Assembly: GCA_018105865.1 (NCBI GenBank)
Contig: CM030848.1
Coordinates: 4,905,301 to 4,969,300 of the forward strand
DNA: 64,000 nt
Direction of reading: 5' to 3'
From: Metaphire vulgaris
Taxonomy: Eukaryota; Annelida; Clitellata; Crassiclitellata; Megascolecidae
In this document: positions 1 to 12,299 of the stretch, in pieces
Layout of the letters: each line of letters opens with the position of its first letter
Numbering within the stretch: position 1 is the stretch's first letter
Notes under the pieces: generated by a model
Told to the model about the DNA's origin: nothing
The model's database searches: none
Seen by the model: the letters and a program-made list of their open reading frames with translations, nothing else
Position numbers and translations under genes: made by a program

Positions 1-571
1 GACCATTTCATTATGCCGATATTTCCATGTTGAACTTCCATTGTAATGTTTCTCGCTTCCTGTGTGCCATTCAACGCGTTTATATAACTGTTATATAAAC
101 TTCCTAAAGTTTAACCATTTATAATCTGTACATTTAATTATTACAGTTAATTATTACTAAATAATTAACTTTCGATACTGTGACATTAGAGCGCATGACT
201 GACGTCATGTCCTAACAGAAAGAACAACAAAGCTGAAAATAGTCATTTCCTGATTTCAGTCTACGATAAGGCGGCCCTGGACATGAAATTTTGATGGATC
301 ATTCCATTATGTTGATATTTCCATCCTGACATATTATTATATTATTGTTATTATTTTACGTGATCATTATTCACGATATTAATTAAACGCTGATTATTTT
401 TATCAAGTATTTACCATGAATATCACCTCTTCCTCGGCTTCCTTCGTCATTTAGCCTACCGTCGAATCTCTCAATATTTTTATCAATTATTAGGGCCTAT
501 AATTATAGTGATTTTAACACAGGCCAATGCCCCCTAAGTCACTTGATTGAAATCACGCTATTATTATATTG

Positions 572-616
<45 letters not shown>

Positions 617-1321
617 GTTATTTTATTTATTTATGTCACTTTTCGTCAGTCTTCCTCTTATCTCATGTTTTAATTTTCCTTTTGCCCTAATATTTATATA
701 TGTGAATTCAAAGTGAAAACCAATCAGCCACGGAACACAGCTAAATGTTCCTGATAATTATCCCTCCTGAAGGCGATTATGGCAAACAAACGAATGCCTT
801 GTTTCTCGACTCTTCGTACGCTGTAGGTCTAAATGCTTTGAATAAGTTTTTTCTTGTTGTTTATGAACTGACGATTACCGTTATCTTTGCTCTACCCCAA
901 TAAGCCTCCGTCATATACCAAATGCACTTGTGATAACAGCTCTGATCCGTATGTATATATATATATATATACACACATTACACACACATATATATATAGT
1001 ATATATATATGTGAACTATTTGGTCAACATTGGTTAAGTATAAGCGCAGAATCGGACCTCATATCTTCAGTACTAAATTGTTCGTTTGGAGCTGATTAGC
1101 AAACCGGTAAGTAAATTTGCACTTTCTGCTTACGATGTCTATGGGCGCCTACGTGACCTCACAGCTGCCAGAAGTGAAACAGTCTTTAGTCCTCATGCGA
1201 GAATCGTATCTGAGTTCCAAGGAACGAAGGCGTCGAATGTTCTTTCGCTTTTGCAGAAGAATCTTAGAACGGGTTTCAATAAAAACATTCAAAATGTCAA
1301 ATAGTCTAAGTCCGTTATGAC
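1..1321. other. AT-rich non-coding stretch
   Basis: I recognise no gene here. It holds an (ATT)n run near 561-616 and alternating TA/CA tracts at about 953-1010. A strong donor-like AAACCG/GTAAGT lies near 1106, and a short open frame at 1086-1304 reads AYDVYGR, which recalls the start of a SUEL lectin domain but lacks its cysteines, so it is not called. Confidence 0.5.
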
Positions 1322-2114
<793 letters not shown>

Positions 2115-2188
2115 GTTATGACACAGTAAAATAAGCTTAAACTTCATTCTCTTTTAATATGACTTCAAAGACTTAGCAGCCAGTATTT

Positions 2189-2191
<3 letters not shown>

Positions 2192-2227
<36 letters not shown>
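2192..2227. repeat. (CT)n microsatellite
   Basis: A pure CT run of about 18 units. A second simple tract, (AAT)n passing into (ATT)n, follows at about 2345-2408 and can fold back on itself. Confidence 0.95.
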
Positions 2228-2229
<2 letters not shown>

Positions 2230-2347
2230 AGTAAAAGTTTTCAATGACCATTCATTACCATTCATTACTAGTGAAAAAATTAATTACTTTGAAAGTCTGA
2301 AAATTTTATGTTGTTGTTATTGTTGATGATGATGTTTATAATAATAA

Positions 2348-2389
<42 letters not shown>

Positions 2390-2645
2390 TATTATTATTA
2401 TTATTATTTCTATTATTATTAAAAGACAGCTGTATAGTAGGAAGGTCTTGGTATGCATTACTGTATCTGGATTCATCTACCCTGACATGGTCTTGTAATC
2501 AGTTGCGGATCTCGTTTGCAAAATTCACCTGAGATAGTAAATATCCTACTATGTACCCTGATGAGCCAGCAGTATAATAATTGAGAGTTCCCATATTTGG
2601 TCGATCTATATCGGTAGGTAACTCCCAACAGTTTTTCGTTTAAAT

Positions 2646-2877
2646 TTAGGTAATTTTCATGTGACCTCGTTTTTCAGGCGATTTCCAGGTCGTTTCCTTC
2701 TGCAGTAGTGAGTCGCAGCATGAACTTGGATGCAACAAGTCGCATCGTATCGCTGTTTTCAGCGCTTCAATCGTAAGAAGCTCTGGCGACGTGTGCAGCC
2801 AAACGGCCACTTTGATGTCCAATCGGTCACTTGCGTCTAGCAATGCAGGTGCGTTCATACTCCGTCTAAGAGAGCTT
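2646..2877 (-). CDS. Candidate terminal exon, function unknown
   Basis: On the minus strand an acceptor-like GCTCGGCAG (cag at 2880-2878) opens a 77-codon reading frame ending in TAA at 2648-2646. The product contains MNAPALLDASDRLDIKVAVW and later ALKTAIRCDLLHPSSCCDSL. It is protein-like, not repetitive, and uses a balanced codon set. I do not recognise a domain. No polyadenylation signal or partner exon was identified, so a chance open frame remains quite possible. Confidence 0.22.
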
Positions 2878-4623
2878 CTGCCGAGCAAGTAATCAAATTA
2901 TAATCAAAAGGCTAAATTAAACCGTCTCAGGTCGCAACAGACTGTCGGAAAAAAAGAACAACTTAAGCAATAAAGTTTATTGCATAGTCTTACAGATAAC
3001 GATTAAATTTCTTAATGAGAGGCATACATGGGTGCCCACATAAATTTTTCCAGGAGGGGCAAAACACATTTTAGCACAATGGTCACGGCTAATATTCTAG
3101 CAAGGTTTTCAAATTTCACTGTGAAATATTTGTATTTGCATTTTCCAAGTGCTCCCTCTTGCCGTAATGTGCGGGCACCCATGGAGACAGAATAAGTATT
3201 CCCATTGCAAGCGTTTCGCTGTGTTAAGACTTCGAATACAGTTTGAAACGAAGCACAGAGCTGAACTGATGCAGGATTCCGATTAGCTCTGCGCTATCTC
3301 CGTGCCTATCGTTTAGACAGCCCTTACCCTTAAGTCTGAAGCCCTCCATGGCTAAGTGCGCTGATTTGTTTCTTTGCTTTGTTTTGCAATTCTGTTCTTC
3401 GAAATACTGGGAAATTCTTTCTCTATCAGATTCAAACAGCAGTCATTAATTGCAGAGTTATCTGAACTTCACGTAATCGCAGAGAGAGAGAGAGAAGGAG
3501 AGAGAGAAAAGGAGAGTAGTCTATTCGTAAAATATCTGAGTGCTTCTAGTGTCCAACTGCGGGGCTAACGTCAAACTAAGTAAGAGAATCAACTCCATTT
3601 AGTTGATACAACTGGAGAGGAACGACTCAAAAGATGAATGTTGTCTCTTTCTCTAGTAGGGTCATCCAAAGGTCTTAGCACCGTTCCGTTCAGAGATTCA
3701 TTAGCCTCCGATGAACCAGTCCGTCGATGACAGATTCTTTTAAGTCTCTGCTTTCTAAAATAAATTTTATATGTTAATAGGTATTACATGTACTCATACT
3801 GTATATTTGAAGCTTTATATGAACTAGGCAATTAGGCATCGGTATATACAGAAAGACGTTGTCAGTTAATTTGGCTTTGAATTGCCTTTGAAATCTCTGA
3901 ACAGAACGCATAATTCTGTTTATCTACGCGCTCCTATATAAATTTAGGATATTTTACTTACCTACCTTCTTACTCGGAACAGCCATGGACTACGGATCAT
4001 GGATTTTACGGGACTGGGCTCGAGAATGCGTTCACGCATCACTATAGGTTTTAGAAATTAGGACGAGTTTGAGACGGACCCCTCCCTTAATGAGCACCAA
4101 ACGGCTCTTTCGTTTACTCGTTGAGTGGTCGCCGACATGTGTGACCACGCCCTTTGCATAGTTGCCTAGAGCTGGGTTCGTTGATCGCCCTATACACATG
4201 TCATTTTTTAAAATTTCCTCCCTATATTTCGCTTTCTGTGCCGTATCGGACGCCAATCTCTACTCGAAAACAAGCGCCTGTTAACCATGCAGCGGTCGAA
4301 GGTCGATTAACAGTCAATGCTTAATTGTGGTGTCGATATGCACTCGCCTCGCATATTACAAACGGCTTCTTATAATACACTCAAACCTAATAAGTAATAG
4401 CAAACCTCAAGATTTCTTTAATTAAAATCTCCACTATATTTGGGATTTGCGTAGCTTACGATTGGCTGCAATTCACTGAAGTTTCGTGTTATTAAATAGT
4501 TTATAAAGAAAGAAAACACTAACATTTTTACGTTGACCAGTCTTGCCCACGTGCAACAACTGTCTTGTGGCGTAGTCTGCCACAAATTGCTTATTCATTC
4601 ACTTGTTTTGTTGCTTCTCTTAG
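2878..4623. other. Non-coding stretch upstream of the lectin exon
   Basis: It holds a GA-rich tract at 3480-3512 and no gene I can support. The missing first half of the SUEL domain and the preceding exons of the EVA-1-like gene should lie here or further upstream, but I found no exon with the expected cysteine pattern and a phase-1 donor. Confidence 0.4.
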
Positions 4624-4785
4624 ACGCGGAATGTTGTATTCTTCAAGTGGTTGAAAATGCATGTAATCGAAAACAAAAATGCAGTCTCGGTGTCGACGAA
4701 TTACTTAACTCAGTCGAAGGAAGACGGTGTGTGCCTAGGAAACGCAATCAACAGCAACAGAGGATCATGGTCGTATTCATCTGTG
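4624..4785 (+). CDS. Exon: second half of a SUEL lectin domain
   Basis: The acceptor is TTGTTGCTTCTCTTAG/AC and the donor is ATCTGTG/GTCAGT. The exon is 162 bp and phase 1-1, typical of shuffled extracellular modules. It encodes 54 residues beginning AECCILQVVENACNRKQKCS and ending in RIMVVFIC. The C-x5-C spacing is that of SUEL domains; the later loops are a few residues longer than usual. Confidence 0.55.
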
Positions 4786-7700
4786 GTCAGTCTGAGACAC
4801 TTAGTTTCATTTCTTTATAGCATGCCCATTTGTATACAGTAAAGTAGACAGGATCGTTATAGATGTGACATTAAAAGGCCACGGACCCTAATTTCGGTAT
4901 CGCACAAGTCATTGCGCGATGGTTAAAAGATATGCAACAATGCGTTATTTAACGGAAGCACAGAGCATGTTGGCAATACCAATAGGCCTATTAATGTAGT
5001 TTTTCGTAATATGCAACCGGGTTTGGTTTTGTCGTCGATGGAAGGAGAGACGATGGACATATAGGCTTAAGCATACCCCTGTAGATGTTGCAAAGGTTTT
5101 TTTCTCCTCCACAAAAACGCGGGTCGTTTTTACGTTTTTTATTTTTACAGTTTTTTTATTTTATTGAGTTTTTCAACGGTTTTTGCAATATGGTATTTCC
5201 ATTATTTCTAGAGCATAGGTCAGACAAGCGGTGAATCGAATTTTTCAAATATTAATCGAGGCGTTACACAATTTAAATTACTTGAAGTTTAGCGACAAAA
5301 CGTGGCAATATTGAAGAGTCGAAATACGAACCACGTTGAGTTGAATTCTCTTGTTTTTATTGTAAATTATGCGCAATTTATACGAAAAGGTGCGTTATAT
5401 TTCAAAATATTATCGGCAGTTGCTTAGAATTCCTTAGAATATGAGTATAAACAAGCTTTGAAGGTTAACGCTACTAAACCTAAGATGATCGCTTCGTGTC
5501 TAGACTGTCTATGATTGCTAAAGGAGCTTAATAATTTGGCGCTATGAAAATGTTAATATTTATTCAAAAAGCTATTAACAAATTGTCACAAGTAGTCATG
5601 TAAGCTTACAGCAGTAAACAAAGCCAGTATGCATCCGTTAATACAAATAAAATACAAATTATACACTTACAATAGTCTTACATGCATATAAATTGTCACA
5701 ATAAATAAATAAATTAATAGGCCTACATTTAGCGTTTTATGCGTTACTAATGAGTGTTTCTTGTTGTCTTACTTTTCTTCGTTTGTAAACTAATTACGCC
5801 ACCACGGTAAAAAAAATTAACATGTTAAGTTTTGTGCTGGCTAAAAAGTAAATGTACGTTTTTTCAACGTTTTTAGGTCTAACTAAAGCGCGGATAATTT
5901 TTAATTTATAGTGCAATTATTAAATTGGAGTGTAGTCGTGTTCCGCTCGAAATACGCGATTTTGTCGGTCGCGCATTTGTCGGCGCGCAAATTTCGGTGC
6001 ACCACAATTTGACCTACCTTATAAAAAGGACCAAAGATCTTTTTATTAGCTTTTATTATTTCATTCAAATAATTTATTCTTCTTTTCAATAATTAACTGT
6101 AACTACTTGTGTCGTTTCAGTTATTTCTTTGGTTCGTAATTCTCTTGCAGTTCATCAGACGATATTGAAAGAACTGAGGCGAGAGAAGACGAGTCCAGAC
6201 GCTTTCTGCAATGTTCACTTAGAGGCGAACAACGACGATTCAAGAAATCGACAACAACCAGTCGACCTGTTTGGATCAGAAGCCCATCGACCGACCACTG
6301 ATAGACTGCCGTTGACAAGAACGCCGGAACTCACTTCTACTGGCAGTTAGTCAATCATTAACAGCTCCAATGTTCAGCAATACCTTTCAGCTTCTATGCC
6401 TAGTCGCAAACATTAAAAGTATACAGTGTGGTGTAAAAACGGTATTTGTCGATATTTTTAATGAGCATTTTGAAAATAAAATGTGGTTAGTTCGTAAAAC
6501 GCCTTTCTCTCTCTAGATCGAGAGAACAATTAGGCACAACAGTTCATCTTCGCTTTTGCTGACTAACTTGCTTTCAGTCCTCTATTCATCTAAATTCGCT
6601 GATGGCCGCTTAAGTTAGATCTTCCATAGAAGGAAATTCGATATTGATCGACGCTTTTTCTATAAAGTTTGAACGGCGTTATCTGCCTCTGTGCTTCTGG
6701 TCAGGTTAATTTATACGAGTGGAATTATTTCAAATCTAAATCCGATTTATTTAGACGATTGAGCTGATGAAAAAATTATTTTGATTATTAAAATTATTAA
6801 ATTGGTTATTAAAGATAGACGGCATTCTAATGCCAGGCCTCAGACAATAAAATCTGAATCCTCATTTCCTATAATTCCTGCACTATCTCCTCAAGTCTTC
6901 AGGTCTAAGCTTAAATCCTTCCTTTTTCTAAAATCATATCCTCCATAGCTTTAACAACCTAGCCTCACTGCCCTTTGGATGTTGACTATTCCCTGGCTGA
7001 TAATATACCTTCCCCATAGCTATTTTAAGAGAGGCTGAGCGCCTAAGAATAAGCAGCTACTGTTGTGCTGCTTTCCAAGGCGCTATAGAAATCCACGATA
7101 TTTTACTTTACTTGCTTACTTTACTCATAGAGAACGTTTTCGAATGTTTTAGTCGGTGTGTCAGGAGCTGATCAGTCTGATCCAACATCTGTCTACAGAG
7201 GCGGAGGAAGCTTAGAATGGATATGGTCCATGGTATTCGTTAAAGGTAATTATCTAAACCAGCGGTTTCCAAACTATGGTCTCTGGACCCTCAGAGGTAG
7301 TAGGTACGCAGAATCAGATTGTTTATCTATCTGTATATCTATTTGTGAATAGACATACACAAACCTTGGGCCTCTATTTTGGCTTTTGAGCAAACAAATT
7401 TAAGAAAAAAATCTCCTAATCGCGAGTTGTTTTATTGTTGCGCAGACAACATGGACCGATTCCTGGTCTATTTGTTTATGAGCATCGCTGTGGGGCTCAT
7501 TCTAGTCCTGCTGGTCGTCATCCTTGGCTCCTGCTTCGGTCGCTACTGGAGGAGGCGAAACAAGACCGAGGCTCACGTGACGCAGTCATCCACTCAGACA
7601 AACGACGTCACCGCATCGCTGATAGCTTCCAACCACACCCAGGGAATCGAGATGGTCCACTATTCCCATACCGATTCCCTTCACGCTCCTAGGTCAAATG

Positions 7701-7984
7701 GAAATCCTTCTTTGGCTGGGACTTCTGTTCACTTTGCCCCAGATAATTCGTCGACCTATCAGGGAATGAGGAGAGCTGGAAACGGAGGATCGGCCTATCT
7801 AAACTCGCCGCTTTATCAGATAAATTCTTCCACTGATTCGATGGACGGTGGCAGATCAACGGTCGGTCAAATAGCTGACCACGACAACGACTACAGATCG
7901 AATACTCTCGGTAGATTTTACACGAACCCATACAGACACGATTCCTATCGAGCGGATGGATACAGAACGTTGCAGCACAAATAA
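4624..7984 (+). CDS. eva-1: EVA-1/EVA1C-like lectin-type membrane protein, 3' four exons
   Basis: Proposed exons are 4624-4785, 6151-6345, 7165-7245 and 7446-7984. Each begins after AG, ends before GT, and every junction is phase 1, giving 324 uninterrupted residues. Exon 1 has the cysteine pattern of the second half of a SUEL lectin domain (ACNRKQKC, then RRC and FIC). Exons 3-4 join as FVKDNMDRFLVYLFM followed by a hydrophobic helix (SIAVGLILVLLVVIL) and basic RYWRRR. This lines up with the FAM176 core of EVA1 proteins, FVsENpeRaaLYFvSg. EVA-1 is a known guidance co-receptor with two extracellular SUEL domains, one membrane helix and a cytoplasmic tail. Here the tail is about 145 residues, rich in Ser, Asn and Tyr. 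The signal peptide and first lectin domain are missing. The family call rests on motif recall; an alternative is another SUEL-containing single-pass receptor. Confidence 0.62.
5082..5876 (+). mobile_element. Subterminal-repeat DNA element, copy 1 (intronic)
   Basis: This is a copy of the 38546-39274 element in the opposite orientation. Shared blocks include ATTGAGTTTTTCAACGG, CAATATGGTATTTCCAT, TTCACCGCTTGTCTGACC (as reverse complement), GATGATCGCTTCGTGT and the stretch before ACATGTTAA. The left end is TAGATGTTGCAAAGG, and repeats of ACGTTTTTAC lie near the ends. The right end is cut soon after CAACGTTTTTAG. It is non-coding and sits in the intron between exons 4624-4785 and 6151-6345. Confidence 0.8.
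6151..6345 (+). CDS. Exon: extracellular linker of the EVA-1-like protein
   Basis: The acceptor is TTCGTAATTCTCTTGCAG/TT and the donor is TACTGGCA/GTTAGT; the exon is 195 bp, phase 1-1. It encodes 65 mostly polar residues (VHQTILKELRREKTSPDAFC, then an Asn/Asp/Arg-rich stretch) with one cysteine. There is no domain I recognise. A second AG lies at 6119-6120, so a slightly longer exon is possible. AATAAA at 6475-6480 could instead end a shorter transcript here. Confidence 0.5.
6850..7126 (+). mobile_element. 5'-truncated LINE (family A), C-terminus and 3' tail
   Basis: Frame 6853-6948 reads SPQVFRSKLKSFLFLKSYPP then stop, the usual end of a LINE reverse-transcriptase ORF. The 3' UTR follows (GGATGTTGACTATTCCCTGG, AAGGCGCTATAGAAATCCAC) and ends in a TTTACTTAC-type tail. 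Related copies lie at 18587-18667, 18766-18862, 43543-43624 joined to 44792-44895, and 52548-52628. It is intronic in the EVA-1-like gene. Confidence 0.85.
7165..7245 (+). CDS. Exon: juxtamembrane segment of the EVA-1-like protein
   Basis: An 81-bp phase 1-1 exon between TAGTCGGTGTGTCAG and AAAG/GTAATT. It encodes 27 residues ending SLEWIWSMVFVK, which continue into the transmembrane exon as FVKDNMDRFLVY. That junction recreates the FAM176 signature, which is the strongest reason to accept this small exon. Confidence 0.6.
7262..7310 (+). mobile_element. One-ended hAT-like terminus remnant
   Basis: CAGCGGTTTCCAAACTATGG resembles common hAT terminal repeats. No matching right end is seen before the exon at 7446, so this is a fragment or coincidence. 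Confidence 0.3.
7446..7984 (+). CDS. Terminal exon: transmembrane helix and cytoplasmic tail
   Basis: The acceptor is TTTTATTGTTGCGCAG/AC. It encodes 178 residues after the joining codon, with a helix of about 23 hydrophobic residues, then RYWRRRNKTE and a polar tail ending RTLQHK, stop TAA. An in-frame ATG at 7451 would alone give a 177-residue single-pass protein, so a short isoform cannot be excluded. Confidence 0.7.
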
Positions 7985-8196
7985 CAGAACCCATCGAATT
8001 ATTTTATTTACGCTATTGTTCTTCAACGCCTTATGGTGTAACATCGTCGAAAAATACCGACACGAAGGCCGATCACAATGGCAAAGACTTCGACGAAAAC
8101 ACTCGAAAGTAGATCTGATCAGAGCAACAAGAATATGAGTGAACTGACGCTACGTGACAGACGTCACGGATTTCATTCAGTCTGACTATCAATCTG

Positions 8197-8202
8197 AATA
8201 AA
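8197..8202 (+). promoter_or_regulatory. Polyadenylation signal AATAAA
   Basis: Canonical hexamer 213 nt after the stop codon of the EVA-1-like gene. Confidence 0.6.
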
Positions 8203-9600
8203 ATCACAGAAAATACATCTTAAAATCGTGCACTTTAATCGTGGTTAATTCCGGCATATAGAAAATCTGCAAAACTGTCTTCAGAATGACTATATTTTGT
8301 GATTTTCGTTTGGTCGAAAGTAGACAGAATGGCTTCGTATGTGGCAATACGTTTGTAAACTTAAAAACATAAAAGATAGGCATAATTATTTCAAAGTCAT
8401 TTGAAAACGTTTCTCTCTGATTTCTGCCTAAAAGAAACACAGGAATTTACATAGGCCATAGAAAGTTGCTAGAGGAAACGACTGAAGTGTCTTTGCTGCA
8501 GAGTTGTGTTAATTCAGATCATTACTATAGTCAGACTGCGTTACAGTTCAACAGGATTACAGAAACAGGAACCTTGAAATCAGAGCAGCAGGCGAAAAAG
8601 TCCACTAATAGTCAAGATAATATAAGGCTACGTACGTAAGTACGTATACACATGTACAGTACTGCACATGAATTCAGTGATACATGTTTGTGTAAATGCT
8701 TGTATGCATGCATTATAAGTATGTTTTTATATATGCGTGTAAGCTTGTACTGTATGTGTGAATGTGCAATGTTGTATGAATGTGTAGGCCTATGTATGTG
8801 TGCATGTATGTAAGCATGCATGCATGTATTGTCTGTCTACCTGTATGTGTATATGTATGTGTAATTTGATTACATTTCGGTCATTAAGAAAACGAGACAA
8901 ACGCTGCTTGCTGGCTGTACGTGGTTTAATATAGCGATAATGAACACTTCCAAAACTTAACCTCAGAAGCAAGCTCAATGGTTTCAAGCAATGCATTTTC
9001 ATCTGCTACTTAAATCAATATGACTTTTGCCAGAGAATGTCCATTATCTACTGGGTTCATGAAGTGAATATTGATAACACACAGCGTTTAAATGGCCCAT
9101 TTCCCGACAGACACTGTTCGTCGTCTTCAGCTGAACGTCTCACGTAAATCCAAAAAGAAGAACGACCGCTCAACAGAGGGAGGATTCTGCAGTTGAAGTG
9201 CGTACCTCCCATTTGTCAGAAGCAACGGCGCATGTTGTGCCAGAGATTTCAGCTGCGATAACTTACAAAAGGAATGCTCGCTTTAGAACGGTAGCGATCA
9301 AAAGCGTCGCCCAACGGTCTCGTCCGAAGTCATCCTTTGGTCAACGAATTTTTAAAAAAAACCATAAATTATGAATCGATCTCAGTCAAGACAATAGGAA
9401 AACCACTTCTAATGAGCCTGTTGTATAGCGACATAATTATGTACCATTGTACTCGGTTATATAGCGACATCTGTACCACTACGGGCTATGCAGTTTCGTT
9501 CATACGTTAGTTCCCGAAATGATACTTGAAGAAGGCAAGGAACGCTTCTGCAGAATTGAAGTATGGTTCTGATTCCAGCGCTGGCAACAGTATCAACGCC
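8203..9600. other. Non-coding stretch with TG/TA-rich low complexity
   Basis: From 8640 to 8865 the plus strand is dominated by TGTA, TGTG and GCATGCATG words. No gene is recognised in the rest. Confidence 0.5.
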
Positions 9601-9604
9601 AGGT

Positions 9605-10045
9605 TTTAATCTCTCGGGTCTTCTTCTTCATGTGCAATACATGTATTGCTACGTCGGCGACCATGGATTTCCACTCTTCTCTGTTTCTGGTTTTCCTTAT
9701 CAGTTCGATGTTGTCTTTAGTTCCTGTCGCTTCTCTTAGGCTATCTATACTTTATTCTTTGTCTTCCTCTTTCTTTTTCCCCTCAATTTTTCCTGTCATG
9801 ACTAGAGTTTCCAATCCATCCTCTCTTATTAGGTGTCCGAAAAATTCAAACTTTTGCTTTCTAATACTTTTAGCAATTTTCTCTTTGACACCAAAAACTT
9901 TTAGTACTTCCTCATTGGTTTTTTGTCCCTGAAATATTTTGCATACGTCTGAGAAACCTTCCATCAGGTATATTTAAGGTTTATTTGATACTGAAAGTGT
10001 GGCGACACGCTGGTCCTTACTCCCTATCCTGTCACTAGCTGTCAC
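9605..10045 (-). pseudogene. RTE-like LINE (family B), C-terminal end
   Basis: On the minus strand from about 9964 the frame reads GHLIREDGLETLVMTGKIEG, the conserved tail of RTE-type endonuclease/reverse-transcriptase ORFs. After stops and a shift it continues as KDNIELIRKTRN and SMVADVAIH. The same end recurs at 62171-62253. Its 5' part lies at 12300-13335 on the same strand; the two pieces are separated by a later hAT-like insertion and the reverse-transcriptase core is absent. Confidence 0.8.
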
Positions 10046-10305
10046 TAGGGATGTACGGGTATACCCGTACCCGCGGGTATACCCTACCCGTACCCGCGGG
10101 TACGGGTAGGGTAGGGTACACATTTTAGGGCACGGGTCGGGTACGGGTATAGCGCTACGGGTACGGGTATAGCGGCTACGGGTACGGGTATACCCGTTTT
10201 TACCCGTAACTTGTATATCGCGTTCAGTTTGTCAGACAGCATGCATTTTACTTACTGAAAACATAAAGGAAATACAGATGACGTCATCTGACATCATCAG
10301 TAATA

Positions 10306-11683
10306 CAGTACTGGCCAAATTATTATGGATTTTGCCATTTTCATCACTAATTTGATGCTAACAGCTGCTAGTCTGTTTATTTATCCTGGTGGTAATTATC
10401 CTTCTTGAATGGCACTTTGCTGTTCTAATGCTATAAAATTGAATATAAATTTATATAAAATTATTATATTATATATCATTTGCTATAGGTAACTGCTTTA
10501 TTTTTGTCGACAGTAATTCTGAATAAAATGCCTATTTTGTGAAGATATTTCGTTAATCTTCACGCACCATAGTTTCACTTCCAAGTTAATTTTATAAGTC
10601 AATTTGCAATTAGTAGGCCTTTTGCATATTTAACCGATACTAAGCAGTAATTTCTTCGGCGACATATAATAGCCATGTGATGGGAAAGAAGTCTGATCTT
10701 AGCCCGAGGAAAAAGGGCCAGATTCGTGTTCTTCTGGAGGAGACATCTTTGACACAGCCAGATATTGCTGAGAAAATGAAGGTTTCACCCCAAGTTGTGA
10801 GTGTTATTGCAAAAAGTGTGATGTTTGGCCTGACATTGTCTCCGAGGCGAAGGGGAAGATGTGGCAGACGACGTCTATCGAGTGCAAGAAACGACAGGAA
10901 ACTGGTCAGTTTGTCCAACCGCAGGGCAACCGCTAGACAGTTGGGAGTCGTGAGTTGTTAGTGGGACAGCTACAAGCAGTAGTAGAACGGTGCGTAGACG
11001 TTTGTTCGATGCTGGTCGATCAAGTCATCTGGTTGTTCGATCATGGTACCCTCTAAAGAAGCCTCTGCTGAAGACATCGATGATGAAGAAGAGGCTGCAG
11101 TGGGTTAAAGAGCATTTGTCTTGGACTGCAGCTGACTGGTCGAAGGTACTGCACACTACTTTATTCTTATCTCATCAGATACGTGCATGGTTTGGCACTA
11201 GAAATGCAGACGTGACCTTCCAGCAGGACAATGAACCACGCCACACTGCCAGGAAAGTGAAGGAATTCGTCAAGAGGCAGGGATTACGGTTGCTTGACTG
11301 GCCGGCGAACAGAGCCGACATGAACCCAATTGAAAATGTTTCGAAGATACCTAAAGACAAGAACAAAGAAGCAGTCTCTACAAAAAAGCGCCAACTCACC
11401 AAGAGGCTTCTTCAAGGAATGGTCCCATGACCAGCAGCTGAAGGATCATGCCAGGTCATTGATATTGCAGATGCCTGATCAGGTAGCTGCTGTCCCTAAG
11501 GCACGTGGCTGATGGACAAAGTACTGAATCAGCTCAAGTCCGACTTACTTTGGCCGCAGACACATTAAGCTATTCACTAAAGTTGCACTTTTGCCATAGC
11601 GTCACTTTATTTTAGCCTTTTTACCGATATAACTAAGAAATCAACTGTTGGAAACCAAATCCATAATAATTTGGCCAGTACTG
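10306..11683 (+). mobile_element. Tc1/mariner transposon, nested and inactive
   Basis: It has 27-bp perfect terminal inverted repeats beginning CAGTACTGGCCAAATTATTA, flanked by TA on both sides (10304-10305 and 11684-11685). It is 1378 bp and contains a broken transposase. It lies inside the hAT-like element and is the youngest of the three layers. Confidence 0.95.
10680..11512 (+). pseudogene. Tc1-type transposase pseudogene
   Basis: The ATG at 10680 opens MGKKSDLSPRKKGQIRVLLE, with a helix-turn-helix-like segment (LTQPDIAEKMKVSPQVVSVI). After a frameshift near 10960-10990 the protein resumes at MRRRLFDAGRSS. The second and third catalytic regions are visible as FQQDNEPRHTA and LDWPANRADMNPIEN. 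The segment that should carry the first catalytic Asp (the FSDES region) is missing between WSKV and LHTTLF near 11145, so there is an internal deletion. Another frameshift near 11385 precedes the ending MPDQVAAVPKARG. The element cannot make an active enzyme. Confidence 0.9.
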
Positions 11684-12299
11684 TAAATCTATAATGGCGT
11701 CCTCTGACTCCTCCAAGGACTCCTCGACCGAGAAAGTTCTTCTGGTAAAGTTTTGTTGTTTAACTTGAGCTCTAATGCCTGCTCATAGATAAATTATATC
11801 TACTAAATATTTTAAACAAGCCCATCGAGTCTTCTAGAAGTTCTAATTCATGTCCGACATTCATGTAGGCTTAGGCTAGCTGACTAGTTGTATTACACAA
11901 TGTTACCAACCAGTAGTATAGACTCCAGACTTCAGAACCCGGGCCTACTATTTGCCAAGTGGATTATCCTGATTCCTAAGTACTAGAATTTATTTTTACT
12001 ATTACTATTTCATTGTTGCCTCTCTATAGTCTCTAGGAACGGATACGGGTACACGGGTCCGTGTACAGGTCTTTGTAGGCTTGTACCCGTACACGCACCC
12101 GCGGGTATGGGTCCAACTCCAAAAAACTCCAAATTCCAACCAATGTCGGGTACGGGTACGGGAACGGGTACACAGCTTACGGGTACGGGTCGGGTAGGGT
12201 ATAGCGCTAGCGGGTACGGGTAGGGTAGGGTAAAAAAGTTTTTTCACGGGTACGGGTAGGGTAGGCATTTTGCTGTACCCGCACATCTCTAGCTGTCAC

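Larger units (their letters stand above)
10046..12291. mobile_element. hAT-like element with GGGTACG subterminal repeats
   Basis: The ends are TAGGGATGTACGGGTA and, reverse-complemented, TAGAGATGTGCGGGTA. A perfect 8-bp duplication GCTGTCAC flanks it (10038-10045 and 12292-12299). About 150 bp at each end is packed with (C)GGGTACGGGTAGGGT words in both orientations (10054-10210 and 12040-12275). It encodes no transposase of its own; a Tc1 element occupies 10306-11683. It split an older LINE. Confidence 0.9.

Noticed and set aside
1086..1304. Possible first half of the SUEL lectin domain (AYDVYGR)
   Set aside because: It lacks the expected cysteines and no consistent acceptor/donor phase joins it to the exon at 4624.
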